From positions 294,640 through 358,639 of the forward strand of contig KB311417.1 of assembly GCA_000328365.1 (NCBI GenBank): a DNA stretch of 64,000 bases, written 5' to 3'. This DNA is from Capitella teleta (lineage: Eukaryota > Annelida > Polychaeta > Capitellidae). Of this stretch, positions 1-13,400 are shown piece after piece. Position numbers and translations under genes: made by a program. The number at the start of each line of letters is the position of its first letter. Within the stretch, counting starts at the first letter, position 1. The notes below the pieces were generated by a model. That model made no database searches, had not been told where the DNA came from, and saw only the letters and a list, made by a program, of their open reading frames with translations.

Positions 1-798
1 CTGTTTGACTCTCCTCCCTCACTCGTGCTTGAACATGTGCATCAATTTAATTGATAATTCGTAAATATGTTTTTCTATTTGCTGGACTTTGTGTCAATAA
101 ACTACTACTACTACTATGTATTTTTATGCCACATCGGCTTAGTTCCATGAAGGCCGCGAAATGAAACGAGGCCTTGAATCCCGTACGCTGAATTTCCTGT
201 AACTGGTCTTATGTGTATATTATTGAACAATCCCTAGCATGAGTTACATGACACTGAGAGCATTTGTGAAGAAAATAAGAATTTGTAATTTTCAAAAAGT
301 CGAGCCATATTTGAAAACAATTGATGGCATAACAATTATTATTTGGTTGTTATCATTTATCATTAATCATAATTTATCCTTTATCATTAATCATAATTTA
401 TCATTTATCAAGCATTTATTCTTCGGCATTTATGATACGATCAATGTCGTAAACATTCGAAACGTAATCACCAATTGAAATCTGATTTCGACTGAAAAAT
501 AAAGCCAAATTAATCAAATCCACCAACGCACAAAATTGCCACGTACAACATAATAAAAGACAGCAATCCGTTTGCAGAAAAGCATTTTAAACATTGCAGA
601 AAGAAACATTTATGTTTTTTCGTTGATAGGACAGTTTTATGCGGAAGCACTTGGCCTTTATATGCACATGATACTTTGAGTATCGACAGTTTGATATTAT
701 TGGAGATTATCGTGTCCAATGACAGCATCCTTACTAAATTCTAGTAGATACCCAGATAGCATTCAAGTTATTGTTAGGAAATAATAACCCCGCATTGT
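1..798. other. Non-coding flank with short repeats
   Basis: No supported gene. An (ACT)n run near 98-117 follows a segment ending in AATAAA-like sequence, which resembles the 3' tail of a retroposon but is too short to classify. An imperfect ~24-bp AT-rich tandem repeat lies at about 345-415. The last part is presumably the 5' flank of the MATE gene. Confidence 0.5.
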
Positions 799-3700
799 AT
801 GCATAAAACAGTGGAAGTGAATGACTCATCGGTGGAGAATAGCGATGGATTTAGCAATTGGAAGACGGAATTGGCTACTTTTGGCTTGTACAGCAGTACC
901 ATGGTAAGTTCAGCACATAATTTAATCTAATTTCTATACCAAATTTATTTTTTCGAAGGAATAATATTGGTCGTGGATTAGTGTTCCTCTTGTTACGGGC
1001 ATTCTATACACACTTTTTATAATGTATTTGTTAATTTGAAATACATTTATAATAAGAGTGTTTGTACAAATTACATATACCAGTTTTCATTGTATTTCTA
1101 TCCAATGCACTTACTCTTGGGTGAATGACTTTCTTCGATGGTTAGGCTTCATTTGCTGCCTGCCTGTCATAACAACATTCCTGTTATTTCTGTCCAGGTA
1201 TAGGCAACCAATCTCACTTCAATAGCACCATTCTACAAGCATAAAATTATATCTTTGTTCAAACTTATGAAATGGAGATTTTCAAATACTGTATAACATT
1301 GCAACATGAGAAGAACTGCGTTTAAATCGCAATGCTACACTCGCCTGCATTACATTGTGAATCGTCATTGCTTTCCACAGATGTTGTCCTTCTTTTTCGA
1401 GGTGACCATTTACCCAGCCACGGTTATCTTTGGGGGTCATCTTGGAACAGAAGAGCTGGCAGCCATTGGTCTGGCCAACAGCGTAAGTTCTTGCATCTTT
1501 ATATCTTCTGATTACATTGTAAACATCCCTCAGATACAGATGACTCTTGTTGCTGGAATCGCCTATGGAATTGCACAAGTGTGTGACACTTATTTTGCAC
1601 AGGTTAATTGCTAAATTCCTTCATTATAGGGTCGACATTTCACTTTTAAAAATCATTGATTTCAGGTGTACGGCAAAGGTAATTACCCCTATCTACTCGT
1701 GGTGGCTCAGAGGGGTCAGTGTTACCTTAATTTAAATGAGGCTTAAAATGTAACATGTTTTCTTCGGTAGGCATGGTCATTTTTTTCCTCGTGGCTATTT
1801 GCTTGGTTTCCATTGTGATCAACTTTGAGCAGATTTTTCGGTTTCTGGGCCAGAATTCGTCGACAAGTCGTCTTGCTGGGAATTACCTGCTGATTTGCGC
1901 TCCGTGTATTCCGGTCAGAGACTTATTTAGGAGTCAAGTTATTGCAACAAATATAATATTATGGCTAAGCAAAATTCTCATTATAAATTTCACATTAATG
2001 CAAGAATAATTATTGTCCGGGAAATCGAGATATTTTTATAAAGCAATTCCCGTTTTTAATGCATAATTATCTAAATTCACTTATTAACCTAATGACTTGG
2101 TTTAACGAAACAAGAATATAGCATACAATATTAATCCATTTAAACAGATTGTACTGTGGATCAAACTATTGAGAAACCTCAGCTTCGTTCAAGTACGTGT
2201 ATGGTGTTCCGTGATATATATGATTAGGTAAAATAATTTTCTATTTTGACAGAAAGAGCGAAATGTCGTACTCGTACTGATGACATTGAACCAAATCATA
2301 AATGCTCTACTTCACCTGATCCTCTGTTACCACACTCCTCTTGGTTTGTAGTAAGTGACCTCTCAAATAGATTGGTCTGGTACCGACATGTGTCCTTCCT
2401 AGTGGCTCAGCTCTTGCACAGAACCTGGGAATGCTGATCACCTTTATTGGATTACTGGTCTATAACTTCAAGACTCCAGTTGGAAGTCATTGGACAGGTA
2501 AATTTAAATCTTTAATTCTTTGTTTGCTTATGGCTATCTTTCAAAGTTAATATCATGGTTTAACCATCCCCTCAGCACAATTAACAGCGCAAACCTGCAA
2601 TTCTAGGTTTCAAGATTGGTCTGTTTGAGAGTTGGGGTCAGTACATTGGCCTCTCTTTTTGCGGGATGTCTTTAACCATCATGGATGCCATACCAATGCA
2701 GACAACAGTATTCATAGCTGGTATGCGCTTCTTGCAATATCTTCACTCTTTGATTAAACACGCTTGCAGGAAGACACGGGGAAGTCCTGCTAAGTGCACA
2801 GGTGATAGGAATAAATTTGGTTGAAATGATGTACATGGTGAGTACTCGATGCAATCATAATGAAAATGAAAAGAACATTGAAAGGACAAATAAAAACTCA
2901 AGTCCCAATATGTAGCTTCATAGACCAGACGCTCACGACGCTGTAAAACAAATAAAGAAGGGTTCTTACCTAGTTTATATATATATATATATTTATGTAA
3001 ATCCTGGTGTTGTCTCTTTGTTGACAGATGGTCATGGGATTCGGTTCGGCATCATCCATCCTGATCGGAGGATATCTTGGGGCAGGGGAACCACACAAAG
3101 CGAAACGAGCTACGATCATTGCTGGAGTGGTTTCAGGTAACACTCTACACCTGTACAATGGTCGCGTGGGTCGTTCATTGAGAGCTATGACTGTATTGAA
3201 ACACGTATTCCAGTTTGAATTACTTCTTCTAGTGCTTGGAGTATGCTGCCAGGCTGCATGCATGGTTGCATTCCGATATCAGATTCCGAGGATATTCACC
3301 AAAGACCTGTGAGTAATTGCATTACAATATTTTCAGAGTTCTTTCAATGAACTGTGGTGGGCTATGCATCGCTCAGTTCTACAACATTACCCTCATTGAA
3401 TATTGATAACATACTAAAGCATCCTTTGTAAATTAAGGGCAAAATTGAAAATGCATTGGTCTGTCTAGTGATGCATTAAATCCACGGGTTCTTGGCCTGC
3501 ACTCAAACCGCGATTGATAAATGTCTTTCAATCTACTCTTTATATTAGTGCTGTCATTGTGTTCACTTTGCATTGCGCTTATGCCAATGTCAAAAAATTG
3601 TGTTCTACCAACATGTTCTACCAACAGACTGGTTATCAACAAATGCGCAGAATTAATGCCGTACATGGCATTCTATAGTCTGACTACAGGTATCAATGTG

Positions 3701-4500
3701 AGTATATATGAACCACTGAATGACGCAGGACTTGTTCTTCTGATTTGACAGACTGTCATCCGCGGAATATTCCGAGGGGTCAACAGAATTCTCAGCTGTT
3801 CGATCATCCTGTTCCTCACCCAATATGTGATTGCAATTCCACTCATTCTCCTCCTGATCAGTTACACTGGTCTAAGAATTAAAGGTTATATATAATATCA
3901 TATATTAATATATTTCTAGTAAAACCGACATGTTTAGATGCCTTATGGAAATTAAATCATTGATGTCGATTGGCAGCTGAAGTTGTTTTTGGTGATAATC
4001 AGATGACATTGAATATTATAGGCGTATGGTTGGGTTTCTCACTGGGTGCCCTGTGTGGGGTGATTGCGTATGGTGTTTACATGTACTACACCTTCAACTA
4101 CCAGAAGCTGTCCCTCGAGGTACGATATTCTACCATCTATTCATTATCCACTTGTATATAATCAATGACATTTCAGGCTGAAGTTCTGGCAACAGGAGGA
4201 AGAGGAAAAATACACTCCACTCTGACTGAAGGTGGAGCACATTTTTAAACTTCATAAAATATATTCAAAATTCAAACGTTTTCATCGTGATTGTTCCATG
4301 CATGAATTACAGATGACAAAGCTCCGTTGCTTGGGACGCATTCGCCAATGCTGCGAAATCGATGCCTGATCATCGGTGGAGTTCTTGCTCTGCTCATGGC
4401 TGCTATCATCCTCAGACTGACCGTCCACTTGCCTCTGAACACCAATGCCGTAAATGTCACACAGTCTCCTAACATTACGGACTCTGTTTATTTCACCTGA
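799..4500 (+). CDS. SLC47A-like: MATE-family (SLC47-type) transporter, 17 exons, complete
   Basis: Exons: 799-903, 1381-1482, 1534-1602, 1666-1714, 1771-1913, 2148-2192, 2253-2350, 2403-2497, 2607-2720, 2770-2837, 3028-3136, 3233-3308, 3628-3697, 3752-3884, 3977-4119, 4177-4231, 4313-4500. All junctions are GT-AG and in phase, giving 553 residues (human MATE1 has about 570). The family exchanges protons for organic cations at the plasma membrane. Matches include GGHLGTEELAAIGLANS (exon 2), GSALAQNLGM (exon 8), GGYLGAGEPHKAKRATI (exon 11), RGIFRGVNR (exon 14) and an extra C-terminal membrane helix after the cytoplasmic tail, as in animal MATEs. By hand alignment most acidic residues needed by human MATE1 are replaced (see findings), so the substrate or coupling may differ. 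Introns are as short as 49 nt. Exon 1 is the least certain part. Family call firm; subfamily not. Confidence 0.9.
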
Positions 4501-4588
4501 TTTCTATGCTTGACAATATCCTGGTTTAACTTCGTTTAAATGTCTCCAGAAGCTAATTGTATGTATACAATGTAATGTTGATGGGTGT

Positions 4589-4841
4589 GAATAGTCCTAA
4601 AGCATTTCAATCTGTATGAATTGTATTGTATGAATAGTCCTAAAGCATTTCAATCTGTATGAATTGTATTGTATGAATAGTCCTAAAGCATTTCAATCTG
4701 TATGAATTGTATTGTATGAATAGTCCTAAAGCATTTCAATCTGTATGAATTGTATTGTATGAATAGTTCTAAAGTATTTCAATCTGTATGAATTGTATTG
4801 TATAAATAGTCCTAAAGCATTTCAATCTGTATGAATTGTAT
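4589..4841. repeat. 43-bp minisatellite, about 6 copies
   Basis: Direct repeats of a 43-bp unit containing GTCCTAAAGCATTTCAATC start at 4589, 4632, 4675 and onward, nearly identical to each other. They lie 89 bp after the MATE stop codon, so they probably fall in its 3' UTR. A candidate poly(A) signal (AATAAA) follows near 4939. Confidence 0.9.
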
Positions 4842-5083
4842 TACTTGAGAACAGTGTACTTATAATTCTATAATACCGCTCACACACTGCATATGAATAT
4901 GATATTATGCAATATACATATTCTGTTAAGTTTCCCGAATAAATTTTTGTCACTGTTATCGTTGGCTATTATCATTCCATCTGTGTTATTTATACCGCTG
5001 TTGTTGAAGTTTACGATGCAGTTTATGTCCTTATTATATCAAAATGCCTCGCCACAAATCTGCTTACAAAGAGATCGTGTTCA

Positions 5084-5158
5084 GGGGCCGATTCCAGAAA
5101 GAAACTTGAGTGTTCTGGGAGTATACGGTAATTTAAGTTTCTTTCTGGAATCGGGCCC
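5084..5158. repeat. Foldback (hairpin) repeat
   Basis: Left arm 5084-5109 and right arm 5132-5158 are near-perfect reverse complements sharing GATTCCAGAAAGAAACTT, with a loop of about 22 bp. It looks like a tiny foldback element or MITE remnant. No target duplication is evident. Confidence 0.8.
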
Positions 5159-6567
5159 AGAGCATGGATGACTTCTTTGCTTTTCTTTGACTTTTTTGTT
5201 CATCCTCTCTGCACTAATCAGTATATATTATACAACAGATAAGGGACTTCCAACGGGTGCAATTCAACTTGAGACAACTTGCCATCCGACATAAACATCG
5301 TGCATGACTCACGAAAGCACTTCTTCAGTACGAAAAGTAGTGTATGCGATAAGATATCATTCCCTGCTGACATATGTACATTAGTGGTAACAGCAACATT
5401 GTGCATCCGACTCAGTGTGTTGAATGACCTGAGACTATAATAATAATATGCGTACACATGCACCTTGAGCTATCAAGCATTAGTTGTGGAAATAGTTATT
5501 CGTTCGTCAGCCACATTAGAAAATGACGCTCTAGAAGTGGACCACCTGTTGAGCTGCAGTTATGTACCTCAGATTAATTATTCTCAATATTCAGGTCATA
5601 AATCAGATGATAATAATAATGCTTAGTATTGTGTTGTGTTGGTGATAACTTATTTAAGTTAATCGTAAGCAGCTGTTCTAGATTGAGACTCATCGGATGA
5701 ACAGATCAGCAGAATAAACAAACACCTTTGCTTTTGATGCTGCACAGTGAATGCATTCCAATACACACTGACTGTCTATAATTAGTAATTAATAGTAGAT
5801 GTGCACATTGTATGCCCTTATCACGAATGTTTATATGCCCCACCCACATTGGCCGTATAAATTAAACCTTATCAGCGGTTGGTGAGTGTTTAGTGAGCAG
5901 TAGCAGTTAGGTCGTAATAAAGATCTCAAAGGAGGAAATATATAATTAAACGATGTAGTTAGATCAGGTATAAATACGAGGTCGTATTTCTATAACATAC
6001 AATTTAGCTAATTAGGCTAATTAGGCTATTTCATCCAGGCATCTGATATAATTATTCGATCTGTTAAAAATGACTGGAATAACCGAACGCCAAGGTGCTT
6101 TCTTCAGGCTAATTAAATATAATGCGCTACAAGAGCGTATCTAATTATACGCCACAAAACAGTGCACAACTCAGCAGCAATAATATGACAAATCGCATGA
6201 ATCTCGCTGCTTATCAATAGTGATATCGATTAGTCTTGTTCTTCTTGATTGCTTATCGCTTTAAAAACTCTCCTTGACCAAAGTTCAAGAGTCTGAGAAG
6301 GGATGTTTCTCTGGCTTGCATTAATTATGGCCTCAGTTCCTTGTCTGCATGCGCCCACAGCAGCAGTATTGTAATTCGATTCCGTGAGTTGTTGCATTAT
6401 AGACGAATACACAGCGTGTGCACACGATAAGCATAATTGCCTTTTATCGGATGTGGTGTATTTACATTCCGTCTGCCTCACAAACTCTGTTGAACGCATA
6501 AGCAAAAGGCATACGTCAAAAATGCGGGCTGCGTGAACAATCTGTTTATCTCTTCTTCTTCTTTTCA
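5159..6567. other. Intergenic; no gene seen
   Basis: I see no conserved coding segment. The end (6541-6568) is a pyrimidine-rich tract closing in TTTTCAG, a good splice acceptor 10 nt before the start codon of the next gene. The next gene therefore probably has an upstream untranslated exon somewhere in this stretch. Confidence 0.5.
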
Positions 6568-6578
6568 GCTGTGAAACT

Positions 6579-9500
6579 ATGAGCAAGCAGATTATAGGCG
6601 TCCCGGTCCTGCCCATGCCTGGTGGCCGCTCTTCGATTCACAGCGATGTTAGCAGCCCCTCGTATCGAAGCGAGGCACCCGATGTGCTCAGCAATGCCAC
6701 GTGGACACTGCAACACGTGGATTTCATTCCGAAATTGATGAAAACGAAACGTGATGAGGATTACGAATCTTTCAAGTAAGTGCATGCACTGTTATTTGTA
6801 GTGCTGCGGTATGTTTCTCTTATTCGCTTTGTTTGATCGTGACAAGGAGGTGGCAGCTATGATTAATCACCAAGCTCATTAGCTAGCCTACTACTCCATA
6901 GTTATGCGTACGCTCCACGATTCCTTCCCCATTGCACCTAATGCTGATCAAAGGTTTGTCTTTTTGGAGCATAGAGTCATGATGCAGATATCCCTCAAGG
7001 CCAATTTATATATTTACAAGGGAAGGCCAGATACACCGAATCTTTCTTTTGAGATTGAAGTCTGTGTAACTGTTGTCACGTGAGTCCAGGTGCGATTCAG
7101 GGTGTGCTCGGGGGGGGGGGGCATTCTGATTGATGACAAGAATGCATGAGGCATTTACCCCCCCCCCCGTGTTATTCATAATAAATCCATATTCTATTAC
7201 TCCACACATAGTTACGTTAATGGAAATATACCCAGTTATTGTCTCAATTACGCGTCACGATTTGTTATCTAAGTTGCCAGCATTCCAATCGGATTACATG
7301 TATCGACCTCTCCATAAAATGTGACACAGAACTCGTATATATTTCCTAAGTGAGCCTCTCTGTGCTTCAGGAGACATCGCGTGGTGCAATTAGTCTTGGC
7401 AAGGTGTTTATTATTCGTAGCTCTGGGTTTTCATACTATTCTGCACAGATGTTCTTTTTTTTTTTTTTTCTTTTTTTTTGCATGAATCACAATTCGATAT
7501 ATGATATCTGAAAATCTGAAGCATTTTCCGGAAATCCCGAAAAGCAGCCCATTTCGTTTCCGTGATATTGATATTGATTGAGTGAATCACTGTTCTCGTG
7601 AATCGCGAGTGGAAGCGCCGTAGCCTTTCGAGATCATATATCCACTATGGAATGTATAAGCTTATGGTGAATGTCACATACGATCATATGTAATACAGAA
7701 ATTCCTCCTCAGCAATAAGCACCCAACTTGTATAAATTTCCGCGCATCAAAACCCATTGAAACCATGAAAACAAAAACAATATTATGCTATCAACTTAAT
7801 ATGAAATTCAAACATGTGAATAATGATATTACTGTGTTTCATTTGTACAAACAGAGCCGTAGTGGAGAGGGCCAATATTTGGGCTTCAGAGAACAAGCAT
7901 TGCTTGATATTTACGTGCGAAACCGTGACATGGACATCGATTGACAAACCTCTGTACACAGACAATGGCCTCATGCAGAAAAGCATGCACTCGGACAAGA
8001 AAACCAAATTCTATAGAGGGATCAGGTGAGCTCATATATATCACAGAAAATAAAAGAAAGAAAACAGAATGGAAAAAAAATACATTCTATAGTAATACAA
8101 TGATCTGGATTGAGTGTGCATACAACAGTGTTTCAGATTATGGTACCTCGTTCTGGATGACACTTTCCCAGATGCTGAAGCTGCTCAAAACCTGATGTTC
8201 ATCACGTACAAAGACTACGTGCCGCAATCGAAGAACGACACTTCGCATCTCTTAACTAAAATCAATGAAGACGTTCGTGGAAGACAAATTAAAGGTATAC
8301 ATGTCATACATTTATCTAAAGTAGAATTCATTTCAAACATATTCATTGTTTCACTTCATAGTCAGCAAAGTGGAAACCCTGCATTTGAACCAGGACGCCG
8401 GTGACCCGGAAGTGACGTCATGGCGAGAACAGCCAGATAATTCACGAGATTTCGTCACATTTATACGAGTTTTTGGCTTCAACACTGCGGCTGGAAATGA
8501 CGCCACTAAAGCAGCTCCACTGCGTTAGTACTCAGTCAAATTATTGAGAGAACTGCAACTAAATCATGTGCTTAATATCTTAGTGATCAGAGATTTCCTT
8601 CCTGTGTTTGACCAGCGGTCAGTGCATAATCAGGGCTACGAAGTTTATGGCGACCTCTTTAAGAAGGCTTCGAGATGGATATTCGAAAACCCCGATTGCA
8701 AACCAATCAACTTCCAAAGTGTGTTCATCAAGATTAAAAAAGGTTGGTTGGCGTGATGGTCACGCTTCTTCAGTTTTATTGTGCATTTACACCACAGGTA
8801 CTGATGACTTAACGAGCACTCTTTGGGAGAGGTGTTCGCACAAGGAACACGGCAGTGCTCATGGATCTCTCAGGGCGGAGAAAACGGAATACCTGCAGAT
8901 GCTCCGCGTCTACTACAGGTAGCGCGTAACAATTTATCGTTTTATTGGGCGGTTGAAGCCAAGCAAGATTCTCGACAGTTAAAAATGGCCCTGGTTCCAG
9001 TCCCCCTCAGCTTGGTTCCCCTTGATCAGTCTGATTTAGAGTTGGGAGCTGAGGGGAAGCTAGGAGACGTTATCCTGTCAATGTAGGTGTGGCATAACAC
9101 CGCCTCCACGACCCCTATGCAAGAAAGGGTCGGCCCACAGCCAAGGCTTTCGTTCGTTGACAGCTGTGGCAGAACTTACAATTATAAATTAATGCTTAAA
9201 AAGTTAACTGGCTTCAATCAGGGCTTAATCTGTTTGGATAATTTCTCCCAATGTTGGTTCTATATTTACGTCCATGTTTTCCCTTTATAGCAAAACCGAG
9301 GAGCCGACAGCAAAGAAGTTGTTTTACAAGCCATTTTCACCGGGCAAGCTCAACTTACCTTACGTTCATGAAGACATCGATCAGCTAGAGTCTGCATTCG
9401 AAGACCTGAGAGGCGTCGAACAGAGAATCAACAAATGGCTCGCTGTATCTGGTAAATCATTGCCAATGTCTGAATTGCAGTTGAGTAAGAAAGGTGGTCT

Positions 9501-10007
9501 GGCGTTGAGAAAATGATCAAAGGGAAAAATATCAACTCGGCCACAGTCTGCTCTGTGAGGTCTTTGATGTTTTGATTTCGATCACATGCGACCACCTATC
9601 TCACGCAACCAGTATTCGGATATAAACGTAAAAACAGAAATACAATGTATTGTTGATGGTCTAGATTTCTAGATTGTCCCAATTTATGTTATCTGTAGAA
9701 ATGGTTGTACTGTTTTGCTTCAGATTAAAACAAATTTAAGGCAACGTTGACATAAATGATTTCACCATTTTATAATGATAGGGGCTAAGGTTTTCAACGT
9801 CGAAACCATAGCAACACGTTTGACCACTGGAGGTCAAGATACGCTCGGACCGGAAGCCACGATGACGTCAAATGGAAGGGAGAGGAATGTAGCGAGGGAA
9901 TATTGGAAAAACAACATCAGGTATGATAAAGCATCGCCTTTGATTCGTTGGTGAAATTTACTCCTTTTTTTCCCAGGATATCCATTGAAGGAGAATTCAA
10001 ATCATGA
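6579..10007 (+). CDS. Unrecognised four-module protein, 9 exons, complete
   Basis: Exons: 6579-6775, 7855-8025, 8137-8294, 8362-8523, 8584-8742, 8798-8918, 9291-9451, 9782-9920, 9977-10007. Every junction is GT-AG and in phase, giving 432 residues. I do not recognise the family. After an N-terminal tail of about 45 residues the protein repeats one pattern roughly four times: a Phe/Pro-rich lead-in, an amphipathic helix with a Trp, a strand with an N-x-Q/E-S/T-hydrophobic motif, then an Arg-hydrophobic strand. Helix examples are VVERANIWASENK, LFKKASRWIFENP and VEQRINKWLAVSG. Following strands are CETVTW, VETLHL, NFQSVFIK and NVETIA. Closing strands are RGIRLWYLV, FIRVFGF, MLRVYY and IRISIEG. 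Copy 2 (about residues 140-220) is the most worn. There is no signal peptide or membrane segment, so it is probably cytosolic. The poly(A) signal AATAAA is at 10271. The joining of exons 7-9, replacing a read-through stop at 9516, is supported by the module pattern. Confidence 0.8.
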
Positions 10008-10270
10008 ATGCATTGAATTCATGACATCCTGAAACACAGACTTCGACAGATGGACATTATTGCAGAATGTTGTATTGCTTGTAATGAGAACGTCAGTATA
10101 CGATTGGACACTGTTTACTCAATTGATGAATCACTTTTATTGAATGTGACCCTCATTTTAGTTCTATCTGATGTAAAAGGTGCTACTGTACCGTAATCTA
10201 ATGAAACCGTAACCCCTGAACCGGTGCATGAATGTGTATGTTCTTATGATTCAGCTGGAGACTTAATGAC

Positions 10271-10298
10271 AATAAAGTATCTATTCAAGAGTTTTATT
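10271..10298. terminator. Overlapping convergent poly(A) signals
   Basis: AATAAA on the plus strand at 10271-10276 serves the four-module gene. AATAAA on the minus strand (TTTATT at 10293-10298) serves the ABC transporter gene ending at 10464. Because cleavage normally occurs 10-30 nt downstream of the signal, the two mature 3' ends should overlap by a few tens of bases. Confidence 0.6.
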
Positions 10299-10463
10299 TT
10301 CTACATTACAAAGGTATAAAAAAAAGAATAATGTATATTTGATACAAATTAAATAATGGCAGTTTTGGGCATTACCACGATTACTTCATGACTGAGATCC
10401 TTGAACAATACACCAGACCACCTCACTGCTTTTGGAGCCAATTGTTCAAACGGGAGAAACATT

Positions 10464-13400
10464 TCAATATCGGTTTGTTGAAAACCGGTTGCCAGAGAAA
10501 TGGCTAAAAACGCCCGTCAACCGGTTCGATTGGAATATGGGTAGAAACCTGTGTGATGCCAGTCGTTGCGGCGTTGGCTCTGCACATTGCAGTGACGTAG
10601 GAGGTGCCTCGTACGCACGGTTTTCGAATTTATCCTTTGCGATGTCCACTAACTCTTTGACTGTTTCCGGTGCAAGTTTGTGCACAGCGTGGTAGAGTGA
10701 GCTTTTGCTATCTTGCAGCAGAGTATATGGCGGATCAAATTCCCGAACTCGGCCATCTTCAATCACCTGGAAAAAATACTGAGACTACTTTTAAAGCCGT
10801 GAATTGAGATCTCACCATAGTTCTATCACATTGCATAACACTTTTGATGTCAGTTGCAAGAGTTATCACTGTGCAGCTCTGAAACTTGGTGTTCAAGATG
10901 AGATTCAACAAGTTTTTCTTCCTGTAAAACGATACGTGTATCTATAAAGGGGAGGCTCACCATTTAACATACCTTTGATCCAAATTTGTGGTGGTCTCTT
11001 CATAAATAACAATTTTAGAATTGTTCAAAAGCGCTCTAGCCATTGCAAGGAGTTGTAAATCACCGACATCAAAGACATACTCCCATTCCTTAATCTATCA
11101 ATTCGATACATGACTCATAGTTACGCAACCACAAAACAGAATGGCTTACATCGGCGTACAGTTCGCCAGATAAACTCGAAACTTTCTTCTTCAGTTGGAC
11201 ATCATCCAGAACTTTCCACAACATGGCATCGGGATGCTCCGTGCCTGGATCCAAGTGTCTCCTGATGCTGGTGCTGAATAAGTACGGTTTCTGCAAACAT
11301 TATCTCTACATGAAAGTACTCTCATTGGTCAGCCACACCTCCATAATGACGGAAATCTTTCGTCGCAAGTCATTGAGCCGGAGTCCGGAAATGTCAATTC
11401 CATCCACTCGCACAGTCCCAGTAGAATCCTCGCACAATCGCATCATACACTCCACGATTCCTTTCCTGCTCTCTGCGCATGCGCTAACCACGCCCACTTT
11501 CTCTTCCGCCCGGAAGCAGCACCAAATATTGCGCAATACTTTCCCTGACCTCTTGGGCACTGTGACTCCTTCAAAGGTGACGATTCCGTATTGTGGCCAT
11601 TTGGGGGTCTGCGTGGAGAGCACGGCATCTGGCTCAGGTGAAGTAGCAGCCAAGCGGAACACATTGCGCATGCCTTGCATCTGCCAATGACAAAATAATT
11701 GAAAATATAGGTCGTTACTGCTCAGACAAGACTCTGTATTCAAGGCAAATTTGCAATATTGTGAAGAGCGCAGGGCAAGGTACTAGTTTTGAAAAGGTGT
11801 AAGTAATCCAAATACTAAAGCAAGTGTAATCCCCCTGATCATTGATCAAAAGTAACTGCCCGCATGGAAGACAAATAATTATTCCCTGAGTGGCATCTTT
11901 TAACAGCTATGAGAGGGGGTTTTTTTCTCTTAAAAATATATAAGAACACTGTACCCTCAGCTATCAAACTGATGTGCTCAATTATTCCACAGATTGAAAT
12001 TATTTCAGAGAACTGTTAATAAAATAGATGCGAGAATGTAGTTTGTATACTGCCCTGAGAACGAGGTGAACGTCAGCTGTAATTGCATGGCGACATCGAC
12101 AATACTTAATCGACAGCAGAAGAGTTTGGTGGCTGTGACTTACCCAAAATCTTTATACAAATATGTGCCATATTTCTCGCTATACCCCAAACAGTCATGT
12201 CTATTATGCCCCAAAACAAAACATCATTCGACCTGAAATTGTACGATCGAGATACGTTCTATGCATACGAGGAATGCTGATTATGATCGGAAGGTGCGTT
12301 ATATTTGTCCATTGCAGCCAATTTCCTCCGAATCGTCTTGCTTTAAGTCTGTTCATGGAAACCACTGCATCGCACAATATGTACACCGGATAACAGTGGA
12401 TATCATAGCGCATTTCGTGGTGGAACGCAGACACACATTAGCCTTAACATTAACCTTAACATTAACCTGAACATTAACATTAACAGTAACCTTAACATTA
12501 ACCTTAACATTAACCTTAACATTAACCTTATACATAGTGAACATGTTGTGCTCAGAGCTCACAAACCTGCGAAAGAAGTTCCGTGGACTGGCGCACGGAA
12601 TACTGAAAAACGCCCATAGAGTTGAGCGCGTAGACCAGACACAAGCCAAAAAGTCCTTCGTTGACAGCTGAATAATAGCAAATGAAACCGATGAAAAAAC
12701 CCGGCGTTCGTATGACGACTCACCCCATTTAGTAGCGACTGCAACGAAGGCCAAGAGGCCAACGAATAGCACACTCAGAATATCCAGCCGCAGAGTAAAC
12801 CACCTGACAGCTGCCAGCTGCAGATAACTAACAGCTGTGTGTCTGTCTTGATGGGCGTCAAAGTCACGGAGATGTTGGTCCTCACCCAGAAACGCACGAA
12901 TCGTCCATAGTCCTCGAATTGTGCTTGAGACGTGATGGATGACAGGTTGTCGAGCTGCAAATGCGGATTCGTTTGTAATCGAAGCTTCATTCATTCAAAT
13001 GTATTTAGAAGTAGCTTAGGATTTCGATTTCGATCTGGTTTTGAATCGATTTTCCCAAAATGTTAGCAATTGTGTACAAGGTGTAAGAAAGACGCTGCTC
13101 CGCACCTGCCCAAACCATGCTCTCGATTTGACGAGCGGTTTTTGCATAATAGTGTTGGGCATAGAGAAACACTGCTAGCAACGGGATAATGACGAGCAGC
13201 ATCCAATATGACATCACAACTGCCATGATGGTTGCCCCTAGCAACAGGCAGAAGAACTAATAGAAAACAAAATATTAAAATACATGAGGATTGCATGAAG
13301 GTAGGATTCACCTGGATACAGTCGAAGAATATTGCAGGAAGATGGTCGTCAGCGAACGCCAGGTCACGAGTTAAGTATTGCATAATATCTTCTGGAGATA

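Noticed and set aside
12439-12530. Interstitial telomere repeat
   Set aside because: The unit is 12 bp and not a TTAGGG- or TTAGG-type repeat; simple intronic satellite.
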